Shown here: in pieces, positions 1 to 10,634 of the stretch
Layout of the letters: each line of letters starts with the position of its first letter
Numbering within the stretch: the stretch's first letter is position 1
Assembly (NCBI RefSeq): GCF_028693135.1
Contig: NZ_JAQUVZ010000022.1
Location: 1-57,027 of the forward strand
From: Methanosarcina sp.
GTDB lineage: Archaea; Halobacteriota; Methanosarcinia; Methanosarcinales; Methanosarcinaceae
DNA: 57,027 nt
Direction of reading: 5' to 3'
Translations under genes and position numbers: made by a program
Notes under the pieces: generated by a model
Told to the model about the DNA's origin: nothing
Seen by the model: only the letters and a program-made list of their open reading frames with translations
The model's database searches: none

Positions 1-2094
1 AAAACCACATTATCGGACAACCTGTTAGCAGGCGCCGGCATGATTTCAAAGGAACTTGCCGGAAGACAGTTATTCATGGACTCCGATGAAGAGGAACAGG
101 CAAGAGGTATTACAATCGATGCCTCTAACGTTTCCATGGTTCACACTTACGATAATGAAGACTACCTGATCAATCTGATTGACACTCCCGGGCACGTGGA
201 CTTTGGTGGGGACGTTACCCGTGCTATGAGGGCAGTGGATGGTGCAGTCGTGGTCGTGGACGCCGTCGAAGGCACAATGCCCCAGACCGAGACTGTGCTG
301 AGACAGGCTCTCAGGGAACACGTCAGACCCGTACTTTTTGTCAACAAAGTAGACCGGCTAATCAATGAGCTGCAGGTCGATTCTCAGGAAATGCAGGTTC
401 GCCTGGGCAAAGTAATTGACCACGTGAACAAGCTCATCAAGAATATGAATCCGGAGAAGTTCAAGGCAGGCTGGAAAGTAGATGCAGCAGCTGGAACTGT
501 CGCATTCGGCTCTGCCCTTTATAACTGGGCAATCAGTGTGCCTATGATGCAGCAGACCGGGATCTCTTTCAAGGAAGTCTATGACTACTGTAAGGCCGAA
601 GACATGAAGGCTCTGGCAGAAAAGTGTCCTCTGCACTCAACTGTCCTTGATATGGTTATCAGGTACCTGCCAAACCCTCTTGACGCCCAGAAGGGAAGAG
701 TACCTGCTATCTGGCACGGTGATCCTAACTCTGCAATTGGCAAATCCATGGCCAATGCAGATGCAGCCGGTGACCTTGCTTTCATGGTAACGGACATTTC
801 CATAGATCCACATGCAGGAGAAGTTGCAACCGGAAGGCTGTTCAGCGGATCTTTTTCCCGTGGAATGGAAGTTTTCACCTCCGGGACTGTAAAAAAGAGC
901 AGAGTCCAGCAGGTAGGCATCTTCATGGGCCCCGAAAGGCTCGAAGTGGAGAGAATTCCCGCAGGAAACATTGCTGCAGTTACGGGCTTAAAAGATGCAA
1001 TCGTAGGGTCCACAGTTACAACCCTTGAAGGCATGGTGCCTTTCGAAAGCATCAGGCACGTAAGTGAACCTGTGGTGACTGTGGCTGTAGAAGCCAAGCA
1101 CACCAAAGATCTGCCCAAACTGGTCGAGGTTCTCAGACAGGTCGCAAAGGAAGACCCAACTCTTCAGATTACTCTGGACGAGGAAACCGGGGAACACCTG
1201 ATGGCAGGTATGGGAGAACTTCACCTTGAAGTCATCGCCCACAGGATCCAGAGAGATAAGAATGTGGAAATCCTCACAAGCAAGCCTATCGTGGTCTACA
1301 GGGAAACCATCAGGAGAAAGATCGAGCCTGTAGAAGGAAAGTCCCCTAACAGGCACAACAGGTTCTATATTTATGTAGAACCCCTTGATGATGCAATTGT
1401 TGATTTGATCAAGGCCGGCGATATCAGCATGAACATGCCTGAGCTTGAGCGCAGACAGAAGCTCCTCGAACTCGGCATGAGTAAAGAAGAAGCAAAAGGC
1501 ATTGCCGGCATCCTCAAATCCAACATCTTTATAGACGTTACCAAGGGTATCCAGTATCTGAACGAGACAATGGAACTGGTGCTTGACGGGTTTGAAGAAG
1601 TCATGAAGGCAGGCCCTCTCACAAGAGAACCAGTGGCAAACATGAAGTGCGTACTTGTAGATGCAAAACTCCACGAAGACGCTATTCACAGAGGTCCAGC
1701 CCAGGTCATCCCCGCAGCAAGGCAGGCCATTCAGGCAGGGATGCTTATGGCAGACGACGGCCTTCTCGAACCTTATCAGAAGGTCTTTATCCAGGTGCCC
1801 CAGCTTACAATGGGCGGTGCAACAAAGGAAATTCAGGGCCGCCGTGGAATTATCCTTAACATGACCACTGAAGGAGACCTGGCAATTATCGAGGCCAGGG
1901 TACCTGTGGCCGAGATGTTTGGATTTGCAGGAGAAATCAGGTCTGCAACCGAAGGACGTGCTATGTGGAGTACTGAATTCGGAGGCTTTGATATTGTACC
2001 AGCCAGCATCCAGACTGAAGTTGTAGGCCAGATCAGAGAAAGGAAAGGACTCAAGAAAGACCTTCCCAAAGCTTCTGACTACATGTCAATGTAA
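1..2094 (+). CDS. fusA: Translation elongation factor EF-2, 5'-truncated by window edge
   Basis: Archaeal EF-2 is the GTPase that moves tRNA and mRNA through the ribosome in the cytosol. The frame is open from base 1 and begins inside the G1 P-loop (KTTLSDNLL), so about 33 N-terminal residues lie outside the window; the ATG at 40 is internal. Visible motifs are RGITID (switch I), DTPGHVDF (G3) and NKVD (G4). Near the C-terminus [11 protein letters not shown] carries the histidine that archaea and eukaryotes convert to diphthamide. The 697 visible residues fit a family length near 730. EF-1A and S10 follow on the same strand, the usual archaeal str order. Enzymes of the diphthamide pathway are encoded near 34 and 37.5 kb. 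Confidence 0.97.
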   Translation, partial: KTTLSDNLLAGAGMISKELAGRQLFMDSDEEEQARGITIDASNVSMVHTYDNEDYLINLIDTPGHVDFGGDVTRAMRAVDGAVVVVDAVEGTMPQTETVLRQALREHVRPVLFVNKVDRLINELQVDSQEMQVRLGKVIDHVNKLIKNMNPEKFKAGWKVDAAAGTVAFGSALYNWAISVPMMQQTGISFKEVYDYCKAEDMKALAEKCPLHSTVLDMVIRYLPNPLDAQKGRVPAIWHGDPNSAIGKSMANADAAGDLAFMVTDISIDPHAGEVATGRLFSGSFSRGMEVFTSGTVKKSRVQQVGIFMGPERLEVERIPAGNIAAVTGLKDAIVGSTVTTLEGMVPFESIRHVSEPVVTVAVEAKHTKDLPKLVEVLRQVAKEDPTLQITLDEETGEHLMAGMGELHLEVIAHRIQRDKNVEILTSKPIVVYRETIRRKIEPVEGKSPNRHNRFYIYVEPLDDAIVDLIKAGDISMNMPELERRQKLLELGMSKEEAKGIAGILKSNIFIDVTKGIQYLNETMELVLDGFEEVMKAGPLTREPVANMKCVLVDAKLHEDAIHRGPAQVIPAARQAIQAGMLMADDGLLEPYQKVFIQVPQLTMGGATKEIQGRRGIILNMTTEGDLAIIEARVPVAEMFGFAGEIRSATEGRAMWSTEFGGFDIVPASIQTEVVGQIRERKGLKKDLPKASDYMSM

Positions 2095-2120
2095 GCGGAA
2101 TCTTTTCCGCTTTTCCTTAA
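2094..2120 (+). terminator. Hairpin plus T-rich tract after EF-2
   Basis: Just after the EF-2 stop, AGCGGAA and TTCCGCT form a short hairpin, followed by TTTCCTTAA. This looks like a U-tract terminator and suggests EF-1A has its own promoter. Confidence 0.5.
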
Positions 2121-2453
2121 TATTTTAAAGGTAATACCTTTCTCCTTTGGAATTAATAAAAAAGATCTCGACTGACCTGGAAGGGAAAAGAATCCCTATC
2201 GGTTCGAGGATAAGGCCAATCGGAAAGCTTTAAGTCAAGGTATACCTATATTGGGGAAAAATAGTCCGGACCACTGGATATTCATACAGTACCAGTTCAA
2301 GGAAAAAGGCCGGAGAAGGGATAACTTACAATATTGATTTAACAAAAGAATATAGAAATGGATGAATCAATATTGAGATTTGCCCTAATCTTAATATAGT
2401 AAATATTTGATATACGAATTAAACTCATCCAGAATTACAGGAGAATTATAAAT
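2121..2453 (+). promoter_or_regulatory. EF-1A upstream region with TATA-like box
   Basis: This is a gene-free stretch of about 330 bases between EF-2 and EF-1A. A TATA-like TTAATATA sits at 2391-2398, which would place the start of transcription near 2420, and a good SD (AGGAGA) at 2439-2444 precedes the ATG. Farther upstream, 2200-2225 can fold as a bulged hairpin with a GGTTCGAG loop. The loop resembles a tRNA T-loop, but no cloverleaf can be drawn, so it is not called as a tRNA. Confidence 0.4.
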
Positions 2454-4069
<1,616 letters not shown>

Positions 4070-4080
4070 ATGCAAAAAAA

Positions 4081-4111
4081 GACAGGTTACAGAAATCCTC
4101 TGTATCCGGTC
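4081..4111 (+). terminator. Hairpin after rpsJ
   Basis: Outer arms GACAGG/CCGGTC (one mismatch) enclose an inner CAGA/TCTG pair, just downstream of rpsJ. T-rich sequence follows after about 15 bases. It may be the end of the translation operon. Confidence 0.4.
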
Positions 4112-4280
4112 TTGCAAATTCCTTTTCATTTCGTTATTTCAGAATATTTACGTATCCACTTTTTGAGAAATTGCCGGCAGCTATCTACTTGAAAGATTTT
4201 CAGTCCGCCGGAAGTTATTCTGCAAATCTGTTCTGTCTTTCCTTCGGCTCTTTTACTTCATAATTCAGCTTTCACTTTTT

Positions 4281-4357
4281 ACTTTACTTCAGATTTTACT
4301 TCAGATTTCACTTTTTACTTTACTTCAGACTTTACTTCAGATTTTACTTCAGACTTT
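4281..4357. repeat. Degenerate tandem repeat around TTTACTTCAGA
   Basis: About six imperfect copies of a TTTACTTCAGA core lie in the convergent region between rpsJ and the exported-protein gene. The remainder of 4112-4586 is AT-rich with a small duplication (CCCGGTTAAG at 4383 and 4395) and no recognisable gene. Confidence 0.65.
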
Positions 4358-4586
4358 TAGGCTTCTATTTCTTCTGCTGGATCCCGGTTAAGGCCCCGGT
4401 TAAGATCCTGATTAAAAGCGATTCTCTGCTGTGTAGGTAATAGTTTTTGTGCTGTTTGAATGAGATAACCCGAAAAGAGAAAACCCGAAAAGGAGAAAAA
4501 TATGATGCAGAGTTTTGAATCCCATTACCTCTGCATCCAATTTATCCAATGATACTGGATTTAGACAGACTGACCAGGATTGGTTA

Positions 4587-6164
4587 TTATCTCCTGCGCT
4601 TCAGCCCGTATGCGGAAGCCAGCACTGCAACTCCGAGTCCAAACTCGAAAGCTGGCGTGGATTCGGCTTCAGATTCTTCTTCAGTAACTCCCTCTTCCTC
4701 GACTTCTTCTCCAGCCCCTTCTTCTCCGGCTTCTGGCTCCAGGTCAATTACTATTTCGTGCTCAGAAAATTCTGGGATATACACGGCCATGGTGGCGGTT
4801 TCATTTTCCTGCACGAGATAGCAGAGTGGGCGGTTCCCGCCGACAAAGAGTTCATCGATGCTTTCGGCTTTTTCAATTTCCACTCCGTCAAAGCGGAGCC
4901 TGAGGCGATCGGGATTGGAAAGGTTGATGGTCTCGTTGTCCACGTTTACGGTGATGACCCTGCCTTCGGGAAGGTCCGAATCTACCCCGAGCACTATGCG
5001 ATCCCTGTCTCTTTCCATGACCTGCAAGCCCATGGGAGTGTAGTTCACAATGGATGCGTTATCCCCGCCTGCGCGGAGGGCAAGTTCAGCTCCGACACGG
5101 CCATTGGCAATTTCCCGGTTGAGCACCTGGTGCATGTACACAGCACGGGAACCGTAAGTATATCCAGTCTGCATGAAAGCAGGCTCCATAGGAATTGCAC
5201 GGAACATAACCACACTGTTCTCTACAAGGGTTACCGTGACCCTGTCATCCGAAACCTCAACATCAAGTCCTTCGAGAGGCTCTGCATCCGTATCGGAAGC
5301 AAGGTAATTCTTGAAGACGGTAAGGTATCCCTCAAAATTGTTTTTAGTTATCTTTACAACGATCACATCTTTTAAATCATCTGAAAGTGTGGTATCCATG
5401 CTTGCTTCTACTTCGTCTGCAAGGTCAAAAACAATGGTTTTGTCGGCAAAAGCCATTACCTGCATGGTTCCCATCGGGTTGTCGTGAAGTAAAATCTGGC
5501 TCTCAGCGCCCTCATAGACAGCAGTTGCCCCTGCAACCTGCTCTTCTTTAAAGGCAAAATCGGAAACCGTAACCGAATCAAAAATCATATCTCCGCTAAC
5601 CGCAAAGTTACTGACTTCGCCTGCATCGGAATCAAAATTGAAAGTCGTGTAATTCCCGTATGCAAAGCGGCCCTGCCGCATGAAATACATTCCTCTGCTC
5701 ATGCCCCCACCTCTCGCAGCCTGTACGGCCTGCTGGCCCATCAGGAGCCTTTGCCTGGCATTGAGCGAGGTCTGGGCCTGCTTCGTGTTCATGACCATGT
5801 AGCTGACAATTTCCTGCCCTGAAACCTCGTACTGCTCTTCAACCTCCAGGATTGTAAGCTGCGTGCTCATATCCTCCGGAAGCCCGAGGTCGGAAAGCGC
5901 GGTTTTAACCGGGATTCCGAAATTGTTGCAGACTTCTTCGAAAGTCATGGATCCGAAACCCGCAAACCTGTTGTCATACTGGTCAAACCCGTACCCATTC
6001 ATCATGTTCTGGCCCATTACCTGGCCATTTCCTTGCCCCATATTGTTAACGGGTCCGCCACCCTGCCCCATCTGGGCAAGGGCAGGAGATACCCCCAGGA
6101 TCACCATCAAAAGGACACAAAATACAGATAGATCTAAGCTTTTCATTTTCAACTTCATTTTCAT
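4587..6164 (-). CDS. Exported protein with archaeosortase-like C-terminal signal, function unknown
   Basis: I do not recognise a functional domain. The N-terminus has several closely spaced methionines, then a hydrophobic signal peptide ending near SPALAQ, followed by a Gly/Met/Gln-rich stretch of about 30 residues. A segment reading VCNNFGIPVKTALSDLGLPED resembles small helical domains of exported archaeal proteins. The middle is beta-rich. The C-terminus has an acidic Glu-rich linker (about residues 470-500), then TPAFEFG, a hydrophobic stretch, and KRRR. This is the layout of PGF-CTERM surface anchors, with PAF in place of PGF. It is therefore probably cleaved and lipid-anchored on the cell surface. 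The second methionine (6158) has better SD spacing (GGAG, 7 bases) than the first. Confidence 0.75.
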   Translation of the reverse strand: MKMKLKMKSLDLSVFCVLLMVILGVSPALAQMGQGGGPVNNMGQGNGQVMGQNMMNGYGFDQYDNRFAGFGSMTFEEVCNNFGIPVKTALSDLGLPEDMSTQLTILEVEEQYEVSGQEIVSYMVMNTKQAQTSLNARQRLLMGQQAVQAARGGGMSRGMYFMRQGRFAYGNYTTFNFDSDAGEVSNFAVSGDMIFDSVTVSDFAFKEEQVAGATAVYEGAESQILLHDNPMGTMQVMAFADKTIVFDLADEVEASMDTTLSDDLKDVIVVKITKNNFEGYLTVFKNYLASDTDAEPLEGLDVEVSDDRVTVTLVENSVVMFRAIPMEPAFMQTGYTYGSRAVYMHQVLNREIANGRVGAELALRAGGDNASIVNYTPMGLQVMERDRDRIVLGVDSDLPEGRVITVNVDNETINLSNPDRLRLRFDGVEIEKAESIDELFVGGNRPLCYLVQENETATMAVYIPEFSEHEIVIDLEPEAGEEGAGEEVEEEGVTEEESEAESTPAFEFGLGVAVLASAYGLKRRR

Positions 6165-6405
6165 ACTCCGTCACCCACAAACAATAACCTGTCAATGACC
6201 TCTCCAGCCTTAAAAAATAAGAAGCTGAAGCAAAACAGAATCAATAAATCGATAATTCAAACAATTGATTATATGAGCTAATCGTATAAATTCTCTTATA
6301 CTGAAGTCCGGAACACTGCAGAAGCCCTACTCTAAAAAAAGATATTTTGGTCCCTTAAATCCTGATTTAGGGCAGTAAACCCCGGGAAAAACAATAAAAA
6401 AATTG

Positions 6406-6436
6406 ATTACTCCCCATTATGAAAAAAGGGAGTAAT
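6406..6436 (-). terminator. Perfect 9-bp hairpin with flanking T-tracts
   Basis: ATTACTCCC (6406-6414) and GGGAGTAAT (6428-6436) pair perfectly. On the minus strand a T-rich tract follows, so it can terminate the 6490-8010 gene. The rest of 6165-6489 has no recognisable gene. Confidence 0.6.
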
Positions 6437-6489
6437 TTTTGAAACAAGAGAAAGATTCTTTGAATATATTGGTTACTTTCAGTCCGGGC

Positions 6490-8010
6490 TCAATAGCTGC
6501 GTTCCACTGTGAAAGAGACTTTTTTAGAACCGTCTGCAGGCACGGTTACTTCCCATTCGGCAGTGAATGCATCCGTCTTTTTATAAGTCTCGGAACTCGT
6601 GGTAATTTCCCAGTCTCCGTAGAAATGTTCCACGATCCTTATTTTCTGGGCTTCAGTCTTATGGTTCTTTAATTCAATCTCATAGCTTTCCCGCCAGACG
6701 TCAGTGCTCACCTTTTTGTAATCGGTCTGGGTTCTGGTGCCTGTTACATCGAAAGCGTTTCCTACAACTACCTTGACTTCTTCATCTTTTGGGGTGTGGT
6801 CTATACTGTCTTCTCCAAGGAACTGGAGCTGCCCTTCGGAATCAGCTTTGTATACCCTGACAACCCCTGCAGGGAGAGGCATTCCAAGGCCCTTTTCTTT
6901 TGAATTTTCGAGGTTCAGGACTACCTGCACCTTATCACTTTTTGAAACATCAAAGATGAGTTCTTTTTCCACAGGTACAGCGTCTGCAGAGAGCAGGGAA
7001 AGCTGCTTGATCTGGTTGTTTTTCAGGGTAGCTGGCCTTTCCAGGGTGTAGAGGTGGTACTCAAAGAGGGATTCTTCGGAAAAGCTGTCCTTGGCTGTCC
7101 CTTCATACATTTCTTCTTCCACAGGCATCTCATACATAACTCTCGGCTGGGGCACAAAGACCCTGTGGACCTCACCTGCAACGAGCTTTAATTTGGTATC
7201 CTCATAGGTTGTCCCTGCCGCATTGTCGACACTGACCCAGCCCTGGATGTCAGCCTTTGAATCATCAGCATTCGTCTTTACGATGTAGTCTGCCCTCCAG
7301 CTCATGCCGCCCGTAAGATATGAAGTAAGGACATCCCGGGTGCCTGCTACAGGAGAATAGACCTGCCAGACCAGGGTGGGTTTTGTAAGCAGCCCTGCAG
7401 AGTCAGGAAACTCATATTTAGAGATTTCTGTGAGACTTACAACTTTTCCGTCACTCAGACTGAGCACAACCCCCCCGTCATGGCTGAGAAGAGTCCCTGT
7501 GTATGTCTCTCCTTCCTTTTCAGTTGCGGTGATTTCCTTGCCCAGGAATTTATCAAGAAGTTTGTAACTGCTTACCAGGTCATACTCATAGTTTTGTTCA
7601 AGCACGGCAGTATTTTTGTTCTTTGTGTCCTCAAACATGACTGAGGTAGGATCGATAAGTGCAGCAACATCAGTGTATTCGACCCTGTTAACTCCGGTCT
7701 TCAGGTCGAGTTCCCTGCGTTCTTTCACAAGGGCAAGGTTATCGTTGTAAACCGTAACCTCAGTAGCTGCATCAGTTCCCGCGGCTCTGGCAGTAAGAAA
7801 CTCCAGAGGATTTGAAGGTTTTACCTTTGTGATTACACTGGAAGCAGAAGCAATACCATTAGCAGTGATTTCTCTTCCACTAACAGCTATTTCTTGCTCA
7901 TCAGCCTGAACCGTGCCTTCAGTAGATCCAGGGTACGCAAACGCTGCAGCTGTGGCTACAACTCCGATAAAAACCAGAGAAATCCATAGATAACTTTTTC
8001 TCGTTCTCAT
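6490..8010 (-). CDS. Exported DUF4139 domain protein
   Basis: The 506 residues start with a signal peptide (MRTRKSYLWISLVFIGVVA, cleaved near AAAFA). A TEVTVYNDNLALVKERREL segment begins the DUF4139-type region, and a long beta-rich domain follows (SYLTGGMSWRADYIVKTN, WVSVDNAAGTTYED). Members occur as secreted or envelope proteins in bacteria and archaea; the biochemical role is unknown. No C-terminal anchor is visible: the protein ends in KVSFTVERSY. A TATA-like box lies about 27 bases before the ATG and there is no SD, so the mRNA may be leaderless. It is divergent from the PKD surface protein at 8244 and is likely part of the same envelope group. Confidence 0.85.
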   Translation of the reverse strand: MRTRKSYLWISLVFIGVVATAAAFAYPGSTEGTVQADEQEIAVSGREITANGIASASSVITKVKPSNPLEFLTARAAGTDAATEVTVYNDNLALVKERRELDLKTGVNRVEYTDVAALIDPTSVMFEDTKNKNTAVLEQNYEYDLVSSYKLLDKFLGKEITATEKEGETYTGTLLSHDGGVVLSLSDGKVVSLTEISKYEFPDSAGLLTKPTLVWQVYSPVAGTRDVLTSYLTGGMSWRADYIVKTNADDSKADIQGWVSVDNAAGTTYEDTKLKLVAGEVHRVFVPQPRVMYEMPVEEEMYEGTAKDSFSEESLFEYHLYTLERPATLKNNQIKQLSLLSADAVPVEKELIFDVSKSDKVQVVLNLENSKEKGLGMPLPAGVVRVYKADSEGQLQFLGEDSIDHTPKDEEVKVVVGNAFDVTGTRTQTDYKKVSTDVWRESYEIELKNHKTEAQKIRIVEHFYGDWEITTSSETYKKTDAFTAEWEVTVPADGSKKVSFTVERSY

Positions 8011-8032
8011 AACAGATAATAGTGCACTGTTT

Positions 8033-8042
8033 TATTTATATG
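8033..8042 (-). promoter_or_regulatory. TATA box positioned for a leaderless DUF4139 mRNA
   Basis: On the minus strand CATATAAATA is centred about 27 bases upstream of the ATG at 8010. Archaeal transcription starts about 25 bases after the TATA box, so the transcript would begin at or next to the start codon. Confidence 0.45.
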
Positions 8043-8133
8043 TGACTTTAACTGCGGATTCACTCGAAGTTATCCTTCTGCATCCCCGGATTTTCAAAGC
8101 CTTATGACACTGTAAATTACATATTCCTAAAAG

Positions 8134-8142
8134 ATTTAAATA
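8134..8142 (+). promoter_or_regulatory. TATA-like box for the PKD protein gene
   Basis: GATTTAAATA reads as an archaeal TATA element. Transcription would start near 8165, giving a leader of about 80 bases before the ATG at 8244. Confidence 0.35.
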
Positions 8143-8243
8143 AAAGTCAGGCTGTTAACAGTTATAATAATATAGGCCGAAACAGAATATAGAATTTAAG
8201 ATAGATGCCAGATAAACTCGAAAAAACTAAAGGACTAGTTTTC

Positions 8244-9707
8244 ATGAAAACTATTGAGACCCTTAAAGTAAAAAACCGGATAAAAATCTCAAATTTTATC
8301 GCCGGTCTTATACTTATTCTATTTTTTGCAGTAACTATACTTCCAGTTTCGGCTTCCGGAATTGAGGCAAGCAGGGAGATTTCTGCAGGAACAGTTTATG
8401 CAGGTGGAACTTTCACAGTAACCATGCACATACAGACAGACCAGTATATTGAAGCTCTCACCCTTGATGAAAACCTTCCTGTTGGATGGGATATAACTAT
8501 AGTTGATAATGATGGGGCTACGTTCCAGAATTCCGAGACTTTCAAAAAGTCTACCCTGGAATGGATCTGGGTCGAGAGCCTTCAGGCAGGCGGGGAAAAA
8601 ACGGTTGTGTACAGGGTTACAGCGCCTTTAGTTGCTGAACCTGGAAATTTCACAATCTCAGGTAATGTTTCCGCGTATTCCATCTCCGCTGTTCCTGTTA
8701 CAGGAGCTTCGGAAATAATTCTCACATACCCTCCTCCTGAAGCCGGATTTTCTGCAAGCCCTCTCTCCGGCATCGTGCCCCTTACAGTCCAGTTCACGGA
8801 CTTATGTACAGGCAACACGGATTCCTGGGAATGGGATTTTGATGGAAACGGAAGTACCGACTCTACAGAGAAAAATCCGGCATGGACATATGAAATCCCG
8901 GGCACCTATACTGTCACTCTCATAGCAACCAACACTACCTATGGAAACGATGCCGAGACAAAAACAGGTTATATCACAGTCACTGAGAAAACCTCGTCTT
9001 CCGGAGGAAGTAGTGGAGGTGGAGGTGGAGGCTCTTCGGAATCAAGCCGGAACATAGAGCTCAAGGAGATTTCAAATGAGCAGGTCTTCAAAGGAATCCA
9101 CACCTGCTACACCTTCAAAGGAGAGACAAACGAAATAGTTGCTGTGGAGTTTGACCCGAAAAAGAACTTTGGGAAAATAACCACAATTGTGGAGATTCTA
9201 AAGAACACGTCCTCAATAGTGAAAGAACCTGCCCCCGGAACCGTCTACAGAAACCTGAATATCTGGGTTGGAAGCAATGGATTTTCAAGCTCTGAAAACC
9301 TTGAAAATGCCCGGATAAGCTTCAGGGTAAACAAGACATGGCTCTCCGAAAACGGCATTAATGAAAACACAATGATCCTGTACAGGTACAGTGAAAATAT
9401 GTGGGGTGCACTACCCACAACCCTGACCGGAGAAGACCAGGATTACTTCTACTTTAACGCAGAAACCCCGGGATTTTCGCCTTTTGCGATCGCAAGCCCG
9501 GAAAAAAATACACAATTGGTTGAAATAAACCCAATTAGAAATGAAGACAGTACTGTTATGAGCACAGCAGAAATATCCGGAGAAGAAAGTGGAGAAGATC
9601 TGGCTTCGGATAACGAAAAGGAAGATGCCCCCGGAGCTGGAGTTTCATTTACGGTAGCCGGCCTTCTGGCATCATACGCAGCCCTGAAGAGAAGGAAGAT
9701 AAAATAA
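8244..9707 (+). CDS. PKD domain surface protein with PGF-pre-PGF domain and PGF-CTERM-like tail
   Basis: A signal peptide (IAGLILILFFAVTILPVSASG) leads to a beta domain, then one PKD domain (PEAGFSASPLSGIVPLTVQF through WEWDFDGNG to GTYTVTL, roughly residues 165-250). A Ser/Gly-rich linker follows, then a PGF-pre-PGF domain (NIWVGSNGF, WLSENGINENTMILYRY, PGFSPFAIAS). The tail APGAGVSFTVAGLLASYAALKRRK is an archaeosortase-type sorting signal, so the protein is expected on the outer face, lipid-anchored. I chose ATG 8244 because AAGGA lies about ten bases upstream; an in-frame ATG at 8205 adds 13 residues but lacks an SD. Function is probably structural or adhesive. Confidence 0.85.
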   Translation: MKTIETLKVKNRIKISNFIAGLILILFFAVTILPVSASGIEASREISAGTVYAGGTFTVTMHIQTDQYIEALTLDENLPVGWDITIVDNDGATFQNSETFKKSTLEWIWVESLQAGGEKTVVYRVTAPLVAEPGNFTISGNVSAYSISAVPVTGASEIILTYPPPEAGFSASPLSGIVPLTVQFTDLCTGNTDSWEWDFDGNGSTDSTEKNPAWTYEIPGTYTVTLIATNTTYGNDAETKTGYITVTEKTSSSGGSSGGGGGGSSESSRNIELKEISNEQVFKGIHTCYTFKGETNEIVAVEFDPKKNFGKITTIVEILKNTSSIVKEPAPGTVYRNLNIWVGSNGFSSSENLENARISFRVNKTWLSENGINENTMILYRYSENMWGALPTTLTGEDQDYFYFNAETPGFSPFAIASPEKNTQLVEINPIRNEDSTVMSTAEISGEESGEDLASDNEKEDAPGAGVSFTVAGLLASYAALKRRKIK

Positions 9708-9747
9708 GTCTCTCAAGACCGGGGAAGGTTTGGAGAAATCTTCCTTT

Positions 9748-9960
9748 CCCGAATTGCGCCTCTCCCGAATTGCGCATCGGGAGTACGCGGTCCTTTTCGC
9801 TGCGCTCAAGAGGACTACTTTTTGGTATTTAGTAGTGAGATTCGCTCAAGAGGACTACTTGATGGATTATAGTAGTGAGCTTCATTCAAGAGGACAGAAT
9901 TATAAATATTTCTGATCCGTACAACCTTATTCACTATACTGAGTCGTTCTTGTCACGCTC
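9748..9960 (+). repeat. Dispersed repeat block A, copy 1
   Basis: Two copies of CCCGAATTGCGC (9748, 9764) are followed by TCGGGAG, making a 7-bp perfect hairpin (9762-9783). After that comes a 38-base core that matches 53037-53074 at 36 positions. A 40-bp tandem unit starting GCTCAAGAGGACTACT repeats at 9804, 9844 and 9884 (last copy partial). The second copy of the whole block is at 53005. No plausible protein is encoded. It may be a mobile or RNA-encoding element; the kind is unknown. Confidence 0.75.
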
Positions 9961-10050
9961 GACGCAGGAGAGCGGCCTTCAGACAAAAAGAAAGAAGAAA
10001 AGAGAGTAAGAAGAGATAAACCAGAAGTAACAGCGACCAAGTAAACCGGT

Positions 10051-10390
10051 AAGAGACTCACAGATAACCAACAGAGAACTAACAGATAACCAACAGAGAA
10101 CTAACAGATAACCAACAGAGAACTCACAGATAACCAACAGAGAACTAACAGATAACCAACAGAGAACTAACAGATAACCAACAGAGAACTCACAGATAAC
10201 CAACAGAGAACTAACAGATAACCAACAGAGAACTAACAGATAACCAACAGATAACCAACAGATAACCAACAGATAACCAACAGATAACCAACAGATAACC
10301 AACAGAGAACTAACAGATAACCAACAGAGAACTAACAGATAACCAACAGAGAACTAACAGATAACCAATAGGTAACCAACAGGTAACTGA
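10051..10390. repeat. 11/22-bp minisatellite
   Basis: About 31 copies of an 11-base unit occur in two main versions, AACAGAGAACT and AACAGATAACC. They mostly alternate as a 22-base unit, with a run of pure AACAGATAACC near 10245-10305. A long minus-strand reading frame across it is a by-product of the periodicity (33 bases equal three units) and is not called as a gene. The array sits between blocks A and B of the dispersed repeat. Confidence 0.9.
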
Positions 10391-10520
10391 TAAGTAAAAG
10401 CAACCGAAAAAAATGTGTTGAATACAAACAAAGTAAATACTGCCTGCAAAACACTCTTTTTCAACTATCTTTTTTATTGCTATTATATTTTATCCAAATT
10501 ATTTTTCTTCTTTCTTTTTT

Positions 10521-10585
10521 TGACCGGCCGCCAGACAAGCTGGTGGGGGGTGTTATATACAGATGGGAATTGAAAACCGCCTCCC
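10521..10585 (+). repeat. Dispersed repeat block B, copy 1
   Basis: Starting at TTTGACCGGCCGCCAG, this block aligns with 53276-53330 with about 70% identity by eye. CCGCCAG and CTGGTGG can form a 7-bp stem (one G-U) with loop ACAAG. A G-run follows. Confidence 0.6.
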
Positions 10586-10634
10586 TGGAAGGAAAAAAAT
10601 ATTTCTCAGGCAGGGAGGGGGATTTCTAGCAATA

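Noticed and set aside
988-1689. Long minus-strand frames inside EF-2 (and likewise inside EF-1A and the TPR genes)
   Set aside because: These are antisense shadows of well-supported genes with no protein-like features.
2195-2225. GGTTCGAG resembling a tRNA T-loop
   Set aside because: No acceptor stem, D-arm or anticodon arm can be placed around it.
4515-5375. 286-codon plus-strand frame opposite the exported protein
   Set aside because: Antisense to a gene with a clear signal peptide and C-terminal sorting signal; no SD or domain of its own.
9979-10302. 107-codon minus-strand frame, hydrophobic and repetitive
   Set aside because: It is produced by the 11-bp minisatellite: 33 bases hold three units, so the frame stays open by periodicity. 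No SD or non-repeat domain.
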